Translations under genes and position numbers: made by a program | Part shown: positions 55,553 through 64,000 of the stretch, one piece after another | Layout of the letters: the number at the start of each line of letters is the position of its first letter | Numbering within the stretch: the stretch's first letter is position 1 | Assembly: GCF_964340395.1 (NCBI RefSeq) | Contig: NC_135552.1 | Location: 18,084,181 to 18,148,180 of the forward strand | Reading direction: 5' to 3' | DNA length: 64,000 bases | DNA from: Glandiceps talaboti | Taxonomy: Eukaryota > Hemichordata > Enteropneusta > Spengelidae | The notes under the pieces: model-generated | Seen by the model: the letters and a program-made list of their open reading frames with translations, nothing else | What the model was told of the DNA's origin: nothing | Databases searched by the model: none

Positions 55553-58500
55553 AATGTATACTTTTGTAAACATAAGGAAATGTTATGAATACTGGATTGG
55601 ATATGCTGTCATATAGTCAATTCTATGTACCCAATTTCACCATGATATGTGTGGTGCGCATTTGAAATCAGGCAGAATGGAAGATGCTGTTAACAACAAA
55701 TTTTAAGTTTTAGAGGCATTAGTTTGTCCCAGGAAATAAATGTATCATAACAATATTACACTGAATATGTGATATTACTGAATACACTGAAAGCAAGAGA
55801 TGAATGCTTAGTCATTGTTTTTCATAACAATGACTTCTTCATGCATGCAATCATTTTACTGATGCTAGAATTACCAAAGTGTGCAATCATTGATATCCTT
55901 GAATGTTATACAACATGTGAAAATATCATTAACTTTACATTTACGTAGTATGAATATATTACCTTCATTTATTCAGTTGCCAATTATTGATAAACTTCTT
56001 AAATTATTAAATTCTTAAATTATTGATAAACTTCTTCTCATTCCCAATGACAGGACCCAAGGCAATCACTTGTATAAGTCTTGTATTTCCATTGACTTAC
56101 AGAAAGACTATTTAAAAGCTTATACAAGAAATGTTCTGTTTTCAATGGTAGACAGGCGTGTTAATTCAGGCTGATATATTTGTATCAGATTATTTACAAA
56201 TGTTTTAATGCACTAGCAGTTGAAAGTTTTGGGCATTCAGCTTTCGATAGAGGATGTGATAATAGCTATATGTAATCATGTAACCACTCACTATCCAACA
56301 TCAAGACAGCAACTTTACTAATTCCTCTCGCCACCAAAATATTGTTGCCATTTTTGCATGTGATAAAGTATACTTTGTTCCATCACATTATGCTTAATAG
56401 TAGCCTGAAAGATGCAGTCGTTTTTTCCACTTATACACTAGCTCCCCAACATTGTTTTAGTAGTTTGTATTTGTAGATTATATACAGTGGGGGGGGGGGG
56501 GGTCTGGAAATTTTGATCAAACACTCATTATACAGTGTGGGTGTTTTCATACTGACTCTAACTGTCGATAAACTGGATACTATACTGTGACTGGATACTA
56601 TGCTGTGACTGGTGGCGAGAGTAATTAGTACAGTTCCTGTCTTGATGTACGATAGTGAATAGTTATGTAAGTGGACCAATAACTCTACCTTTCAGACTAG
56701 CTTAACACCACTACAGTTCAATTTACTCAATGTCCTACATGGCAAACAGGGTATTAATTTGTAATCATTTCAAGAAAAATAACCATTGTTCATTAAATCA
56801 ATTATAGTTGATTACAAAGTCAAGAAAATTTTTAAAGAAATAGATATGTTGATAGAACTATTTTTCAACCAGAGAACACATTGATTGCAAAGATCATGCT
56901 TTCTAGAACATATTATGAAGTTTTTACAAAGACATGTTTTCCTGTTTTTAATTTGATGACAATTTTAAACATTAAACTTGCTTCTCAGGCCTCTTTATCA
57001 CAAATCATTGCAGGTGACTCAATATATAGGATGAATTCAAATACACATTATATATGTATCACAATTGTTATTTTGAATTTGAAATTGTAGTTATATATGA
57101 TGCTGTATTCTTAAATAGTGTCAATACTGAAGCTGTACGTACACGATGTGCTGTAACTGTTGGAAATATTTTGTTGTTCCATTCAAATAAAGAGAAAATT
57201 GTTTGAATTTATTACCGTGATTTGATTTGATTTGATTTATGATTTTTATGATTTTTATGAACAATGGTTGGGTTTTTCATGCTTGTTTAGTTTGAATGGT
57301 GTTTTAAATTCTCTTATGGTATGATAAATATGTTTTGTGAATATATGTGAGTGACTTTTGTCAGATATGATGAGCTTGGTTTGTTAAGCACATGATAATT
57401 ATATTTTGATGCTGCTGCACATGCTTAATACTTTCCAGGGTATATATATATATATACTTGTATATCACATGCATGGATGATGTTAGTCATGTGACAGCCA
57501 ATATAATGTTTATTCCATGCTATGACAATGTCGACATGATGTTCTCATATTACAAAGTAATGCATGTCACATGCATAGATGATGTTTGTCATGTGACATG
57601 AGTGTGTTTATTACATGCAAACATAGTGTATGCCATGCTCATAATTATCAAATATATTAATAAGCGATGATTTATGTGATAATTCGAGCAATGGCATAAT
57701 ATGTTGTGAGATATAATAATTGTCACATGATAGAACAATGGTTGTCATGTGATAGAACAGTGGTTGTCACATGACAGGATGGAGGCCACCTTAGATATAG
57801 TATAATATTCATGTTATAAGCCTAATTTTCTTTCTCTTTCTCTTAGCACATCCAACACATGCCAACTTGTGAAGACCATTACAGAGTTTGGAAAAGCCTT
57901 TAAACTTCCAGAGATTATTCTTAATAAAGCATTTCTTGGCATCTTACGGATCAATTAGATCAAGTGTAACACCCTGAAATCAACATGTTAAAATAGACTC
58001 ATCAGCCTCAATTCAATGTTGATGGATGCTGGGTGTTTCTATATGAACACCAGTATCAGGATGGAAAAGAAATGTGTGAACATTACAGTACTCAATCTGC
58101 TAAGATGACAGTTTCCTTGAAATATCATTTATGAAATTTAAATATATGTCATTCTCAAGTAGACAAATATTTACAACAGTTAAAAATCTATTGGCAGTGG
58201 CAGGATTACTAGTGGTCATGATATGTTGAATTTGATGTGGATTAATATATTATGATGTATTGAATACATTTTGATTTGTTAAATTAAAAAGGAAAGATAT
58301 ATTGCATACTTGACAGAATTGTAATTGTTCAAGAAACAGTGATGTATGCACTTATGATTGCAGTATTTTAGTAGTTTTATTGTGTCTTTTATGTATGTTT
58401 ATCTCACGAGTTTAACTTTTTGTACTTGATTTTATTTCATTTCCCAATGTTTTTAATTTTTAACTGTAATTGTTCAGCACTTTTTAATATTTGTTTTAAA

Positions 58501-60200
58501 ATAGGGCGCTATAGAAAATAAATAAATGTTAAAATAAATGTTGTCTGTAAGTGACATGCCGATCAGCCCGATCACCCAGGCAATAGATGTAAACATTTTC
58601 TTACCGTTTGGAAATTAATCTGCATTTGATTTTGTTCAAGTATTTCATTTAGGAAAGGGTTTGAAATACAAGTTTAGGTAATTCTGCGCATTCATGTAGT
58701 CACTGCTTGATCGAGACCAGCATTACGAATTAGTTTCCAATCATTTGTAAATATTTGTACTATATATTTTGAATAATAACAATTATTGTAAGAAATGTAA
58801 ATTAGTTGTTTTATCAGTTGTTTCTCTACTTCAGCAAATGCATGACTGAATACAGGTCTACAGAATAACTTTTACAAAATGTAATTTACCTAAAGTTCAT
58901 TTTTATAACCCTAACTTGGATATTGCACACTGCTGGCTGATATTTTCATTTACGTATATACTCGTGCATGATACATACTATATAACATTCATGTAATTTT
59001 CCCATTGCACAAGGGAGGATTCTTGTGGAGAGAGTAGACACAGAATAATCTATAAAACCAGAAAGGTAATAAATGGTAATTACAAACCTCAAACTACCAA
59101 ACAATGACATCAAATCTTACAATTGATTTATACTTGTGGATTGTTGAGAGTGAGGGTGGGGATCTAGTCTAGATCTTTTCTATTTTCGACTTCATCTCAT
59201 GGACCACCCTATAGTGTACGTTGCACTCCAGTCAGAATGTCAAAATTGAGTCCTGGACGCAAACCAGCCATGCAAGCAGGGCTAGAATCACCCATACTCA
59301 ATCATCACTCATCTCCATTGATATTCTGCATGCTGTGTGGATGTACCTAGGGTTGAGTATATTTAGATGTATTCATGGCAAGATTATATCTGCTATTTTC
59401 TGTTTCACTAAATTTGCTGGCACAATTGAACTGGAGGGCATGGTGAAGTAAGTGTGTGTGTGTGTTTGCATAATCATGTGAATGAATTTAATAAAGCAAA
59501 AAGTGTTTCGCGGTTTCAGGGGACAGTACTATGATGAATTCTGTCCTAAACTACATGTAGACTAATGTAAATAATTACACAATTTTGTCCATGGATTGAT
59601 GTGCTAAATATAAGATTGGTTACATTATTATGTGATCAGAAGTACTGCAATGTACTGTAACAGTTGTAAATGCTTTACATGTAAACAAATTAATGTCAAT
59701 ACGTATAGCAATAAACTTGACCTTTGACCTCTCGAATGAACTATTGGGGGCGAAGTGGCGACACGCATAACTGCAATAATTGTAGCATAATTAGTTTTTG
59801 TTTTTGAGCATTTTATCGTTCCAGGGTTTTCACTCAAAACTATTAAAGATGCAATTATTGCAGCTACCCTACTCATTACAGTGTTGTAGTTGTACAATGA
59901 TTTTATTTTAAATGAAAATGATGTCTGGTTCCTGTGCATACAGTACTAGTATTCAGAGATCCTTTAAGTTTTGTTTACTCGTAAATATAGTTTTAATTTA
60001 GATAAGAGGAGTAGAATGGACAAGGTGTCTTTATTTAGTCAATAAAGAGAGAATTATATACAGGTGAAAGAGAGAAAACAAGCCAGGGAAAGAAGGAAAA
60101 AAGTTTTATATCACCACAAAAATCAGTCAGTCAGTTGATCAATATCACTCAAAAAAATAAGTTTTAATTTATTTCACCACAAAAATTTAATCAAATAACC

Positions 60201-60350
60201 AATCAATCGATCGATCGATCGATCGATCGATCACTCACTCACTCACTCACTCACTCACTCACTCACTCACTCACCCACCCACCCAACCAACCAACCAACC
60301 AACCAACCAACCAACCAACCAACCAATAGATCGATCGACCGATCAATCCA
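60201..60350. repeat. Compound tetranucleotide microsatellite
   Basis: Successive blocks of (ATCG)n, (CACT)n, (CACC)n and (CAAC)n with a return to gatcgatcg at the end. Adjacent blocks differ by one base in the unit. The Trp-Leu-Val-Gly frame on the minus strand is a product of this repeat. Confidence 0.93.
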
Positions 60351-60816
60351 TTACACACTCGCTGCTCCCTGTGCATCACACCCCTAATCTTATAATTACC
60401 AGGGCAATAAGTTACCATCACAAATGCTTTATCTCTTATCTTTTTGGAGATTATCACTCCAAACAAACATTCAACCATGTGCAAACTAGTATAAAATCAA
60501 TCGGTCAATCAAATAATCAATCGATCAATAGATCGATCTATCAATAAATTAATTAATTACACTCTCTCTGCTCCCTGTGGCTGATGGGGCACCTGTGACG
60601 CCAGACGTACGGACAGTATTACATAATCACTATGTACATAATTACAAGCTTTAGAAACATACTAACGACTGTACCGTGTGAGAAGTAGAACGGTGGACAA
60701 TTGAACTATACAGAAGTCAACTATCATTACGTGTAAAATACAAAGTCATGCATGATTTGCATTTCTGGCTATTTTAAAAGTACCGCTACTTTACTCTGCA
60801 CCACATACTCATTGGA

Positions 60817-60842
60817 GTCTTCGTAGACAATCGGAGTCCGCG
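60817..60842 (+). promoter_or_regulatory. 5' leader block shared by GSTO-2 and GSTO-3
   Basis: The string gtcttcgtagacaatcgga occurs at 60817-60835 here and at 51262-51280 upstream of GSTO-2, ending 7 bases before each ATG. Surrounding sequence is less similar, so the block may be a conserved leader or core promoter element, or just recent common descent. No known factor site is recognised in it. Confidence 0.55.
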
Positions 60843-63800
60843 ATGTCCCTCAAACATTTAGCCACAGGTAAGAATATCTAGTGAAACACTTGCGGTTTAT
60901 ATGGTAAAGTTTTGATCATTGTAATTGTCGCTTGTGTGTTGAGGATTGGTTCTATAGTAAAACCCGAATCACTGAAATAATAGACAAAACTAAACAGTAC
61001 CACAATGTGTAAAAGTGAACTGTTTGTTATAGATGATGGGAATTCTTTGTCATAGTGAAAGCTTTACATAGGTCTGGATATGACTGAAATGTTGTGTCAG
61101 TAACTGGTTGCAGGTATCGTACGACTCTGGTGATCGTGAAGTGGGTGTCTGCTTCATTTACACTCACCGATCTGAGTGTGAGGCCGTTTGGCCAAACAGC
61201 GAGGTGCGCAATACTTCGATTACTAGCTATTGCACCTGTGCCACAGGATAACACATCATATACCTAACAAGAAACGAACTTCATTACGATGAAAAATTCA
61301 GTTTTATATGAGCCAAGCTTTTTTCAAAATTCGTCAACTCGTCTGAGCTTAGTCATTCCGCACAAAATTGTTATGCAATGGTCATGTGTTAATAAGTACT
61401 TATTATAGTAACAAGTGACCCTAGCCCTACAGCGTGTAAGTGTATAAAGTGTACCAGTATATTTTAGTTGTGATTTATAATTATTTAGTCTGGGAGAGGT
61501 CACACCATGTGCACCACTCTGTGATATGATTCCTGAAAAATTGATCCAAAATTTATTATAATGTGTCATCCATAGCAATTAAAGTTATGGGCTGATCTTG
61601 ACAAAATTTTGAGAGAACATTAAATTGTGTGAAGATTAAGTCCTGGGAAAGTTCTGTGTTATTTTTTACCTATCTGTTATAATTGTGATTATTAACACTT
61701 CATCACAGACATCAAGTAGATTCGAGCTTTTCACGTTCACATACGTCATGATTTTGCTTATATACGTATATTGCAATATGTACAGACTCTATTTCTTACC
61801 ATGCATCCAAATTTATTTCAAATTCACCCGTTGATTCCAGTCAAATTCTCCCATGATAGTAATAAGGAGTATTTAGTGGAAATTACATTAGTCATTGGAG
61901 TATTTAATTTAAACTTGTGAATGCGATTAGCTGCTAGTATAAAGTGTGTGTACTAGCTGTCTTATTACCTCCTGCAACACTTCAACACTGAAATATATAT
62001 ACTATTGTATTGTGTATTACTCTTGGTTATTCAGCTTCTGTTTATGACAATTTAGTTATGAATGCCAATGCCAATGCCAATGCTACTAACTACTACAATG
62101 TCAGCAGTTGTACGATGTATGAATGCTATTTCGACAAATCATTGTTTCTGTTGACATAACACAGATGATGTCGTGACTCAGCACATTTTGACCGTGTTTG
62201 TTGACTTTTAGCGTCAAGTAGTTCACGTGTACATGGTGTACCCACGTCACAGCTTGTCATGCTTAGGTTATGAACCAATCTGATTGAAATCTGATGTTAG
62301 ATAGGAAAAAAAAACTAACGTAAAAGACGCAATAACGATGGAATAAAGGTAAATACAGGAAAACCAGCCTATCTAACATCAGATTTTAATCAGATTGGAA
62401 AGGCGTTCGCCCAGGAAAAACAAAACTAACGTAAAAGACGCAATAACGATGGAATAAAGGTAAATACAGGAAAACCAGCCTATCTAACATCAGATTTTAA
62501 TCAGATTGGGTTATGAACGTATAGCATACATACATGTAGTCTGGGTACCAACTGAGGTCTAACAACTGTAGTCTAAGCACAGTTGGCAGGTATAAATCGT
62601 AACGATCCTGTATAGAAACTAGACTAACATACATGTAACTTGTAAGCGTTTAGAACCACTTGTTACTGTAACAATACATGATTCCAGAAGATCGATAGCA
62701 AGTCAAAATAACCTTTGGTTTATTTGTTGTATTTACAGGTGCAGCCTTTCCTCCACTGAAGGATGGCACTATCCGTCTGTACAGTATGAGATTCTGTCCA
62801 TTTGCCCAGAGAACCAGACTAGTACTGGCTGCCAAAGGCATAGAGTAAGTTCATTTAGAAACTATAAGATATGATAGTTTTCCAAGAGAGAAGAGTACTA
62901 GTTGAGAATATCATTAATTATGCATACAGCTAAATCTGGTGATTAGTAAACACTTACATGCTACGAAAACGTTTTACAAAATATGTAATGTTTTTTATGC
63001 TTGACTCATGCATGCATCATGCATCTGTCAAGTATTCTTTCATTTAAGTAACCTCTCTTAAAAATTAACAAACAATAGCAAATTGTGTCATTATGCAAAG
63101 TAGCCTAATAAATATGCAAGAGCTTCATCAAAACACATTCGTACCTGATTCCATTTTATTTGAGCCAGCTCGTTTTAAAACAATATTATAATGATTATAT
63201 TTGTTCTGTAAGATGCTAATTATGCAAATTCTGTTGACGAATATTGCAATATGCATATTACAGAATTTAATATTCATATTTTTTACTAATAACAGTAAAT
63301 GGTTCTAGACATATGTGAATACAGTTACATTTTCATTTTAAACAGTCATTTCTTGAATGGTTGGTATATTTTATAAACCACTGTCAAGTCCATGCTTGTC
63401 ATATGTATCAATCCAAATCCTATAACATCTTTAAAATGTACATCTATCAACCGGATTTTAATTTAGTCAAATCCACAGATATATGGCAAAAGCAGACACA
63501 ATTTGTTAAGTAATATGCAAATTAAGATCATTATATATGCATACATTTCACACAAGAGTTGACGATACTCTTGATCAGATGTCATCGTTGTTAATTTCTT
63601 TGCATCAAATTTTAATCTGGACAGGTTGTTTTAGTTATTGATGACACAGTCGGATAGGCAGATGTCGTTTTTCACAAATTTCCTTTGAGAGGTAAAATAG
63701 TGTTTGATGAATAGCATGTTCATACAAAAGTGTAAGGAACCTGTTACACGGGGGAACACATTCTCATTTCATAGTCAGTAACTGTAAGTGTTTGTACATA

Positions 63801-64000
63801 TGAGAATGAACTCGTCACATGTAGTTTACTTGACCCAAATGGTCACTTATTGACCCAATCCTACAACCAGTTCACGTAACATGACAAGTGGTCAGTGTCA
63901 CAAAATGACCCAGTGTCCAATACCAACCCTCCTCCATTGACCAATGGTCATAGATTAATTGAAACAACGCTCCATCCTACAATCTCTGTAGACATGACCT
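60843..64000 (+). CDS. GSTO: Omega-class glutathione transferase, gene 3 (exons 1-2 only; continues past the window)
   Basis: Exon 1 is 60843-60867 (MSLKHLAT plus one base, donor gtaaga) and exon 2 is 62739-62844 (donor gtaagt). Exon 2 encodes the start of the thioredoxin-like domain with C28-P-F-A-Q-R and differs from GSTO-2 exon 2 at 5 of 106 bases. Similarity runs about 15 bases into both flanking introns (tgttgtatttacag before, gtaagttcatttagaaa after). Phases 1 and 2 match the other two genes. No exon 3 was found in the remaining 1.15 kb, so the gene is cut by the window edge. Whether it is intact cannot be told. Confidence 0.85.
62173..62183 (+). promoter_or_regulatory. Antioxidant-response-element-like motif in GSTO-3 intron 1
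   Basis: GTGACTCAGCA fits the ARE core RTGACnnnGC and the NF-E2/Maf site TGACTCAGCA, bound by CNC-bZIP/small Maf dimers that induce many GST genes. It is about 1.3 kb into the gene. One such match within a window of this size could arise by chance. Confidence 0.4.
62275..62509. mobile_element. MITE with 31-bp inverted termini, internal duplication and 8-bp target duplication
   Basis: The left terminus ccaatctgattgaaatctga (62275-62305 with its continuation) matches in inverted form cagattttaatcagattgg at 62368-62398 and again at 62479-62509. The right 110 bp or so is present twice in tandem, sharing actaacgtaaaagacgcaat and aacgatggaataaagg. The whole is flanked by an exact 8-bp repeat, gttatgaa, at 62267-62274 and 62510-62517. 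That places the duplication inside one inserted element. No transposase. Located in GSTO-3 intron 1. Confidence 0.85.
62845..64000 (+). other. Start of GSTO-3 intron 2
   Basis: AT-rich unique sequence with no exon 3. Near the end (63838-63955) it has scattered gaccc and tggtca strings and one TGACCAATGGTCA (63938-63950), echoing the 38-bp minisatellite in the same intron of GSTO-2. The two introns probably derive from one ancestral intron. Confidence 0.6.

Larger units (their letters stand above)
55553..60842. other. GSTO-2 to GSTO-3 intergenic region
   Basis: No gene recognised. Features: a G run at about 56488-56501, a short (TA)n at 57441-57456, loosely repeated catgtgacatg-type strings between 57440 and 57780, a (GTTTG)-like end near 57215, and a compound tetranucleotide microsatellite at 60201-60350. 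An acceptor-like site (ctctttctcttag, ending 57846) is not followed by a convincing exon. Open frames at 59221-59451 and on the minus strand at 59628-59939 show nothing recognisable. Confidence 0.5.

Noticed and set aside
57830-57960. Acceptor-like ctctttctcttag as an extra 3' exon of GSTO-2
   Set aside because: GSTO-2 is complete at 55552 with a poly(A) signal at 55735, and the following sequence has no coding character.

Overview
This is a stretch of animal nuclear DNA: AT-rich, with large spliced genes (GT-AG introns), vertebrate-like exon structure, many microsatellites, minisatellites and small inverted-repeat transposons, and no operons. Nothing here fixes the species. Two minisatellites run across exon-intron junctions and copy the 5' splice site, a habit I recall being described in amphioxus genes. 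The gene content (a single plastin, tandem omega-class GSTs) also fits a marine invertebrate such as a cephalochordate or hemichordate. Amphioxus is my leading but unproven guess.

All five genes found are on the + strand. (1) 1656-35683 is a complete plastin/fimbrin gene. Its 13 coding exons splice in phase to a 627-residue protein with two EF-hands and four calponin-homology (CH) domains. Intron 1 is 14.6 kb and intron 8 is 9.1 kb. (2) 41214-45363 is an unrecognised six-exon gene for a 385-residue protein with an N-terminal coiled coil, a basic cluster, two poly-Asp runs and up to three hydrophobic segments. (3) 46213-49614 and (4) 51288-55552 are two complete five-exon omega-class glutathione transferase genes (240 and 243 residues) with identical intron phases. 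(5) From 60843 a third GSTO gene begins; only exons 1 and 2 lie inside the window.

The most unusual feature is in plastin. The exon that encodes the end of the first actin-binding domain does not close at its splice donor (22860). It stays open for 321 more codons into intron 8 and ends in a 19-residue hydrophobic stretch at the extreme C-terminus. Unspliced, this predicts a 716-residue isoform that keeps both EF-hands and the first CH pair, loses the second CH pair, and gains a repetitive acidic Ser/Thr-rich linker and a tail anchor. It would be a membrane-tethered, Ca2+-responsive actin binder instead of an actin bundler. About 140 bp past its stop lies a roughly 42-bp minisatellite whose units carry ATTAAA, a possible poly(A) signal array.

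The non-coding part holds several identifiable elements. There is a hAT-type MITE family with 8-bp target duplications, including one copy nested inside another. There is a second MITE in the third GSTO gene, also with an exact 8-bp duplication. There are long foldback elements, a nearly perfect 156-bp palindrome in GSTO-1 intron 1, and a dispersed repeat shared by plastin intron 1 and the region just upstream of the unknown gene. There are also minisatellites of 32, 38, 44, 53, 64 and 76 bp. No tRNA, rRNA, CRISPR or viral gene was recognised.
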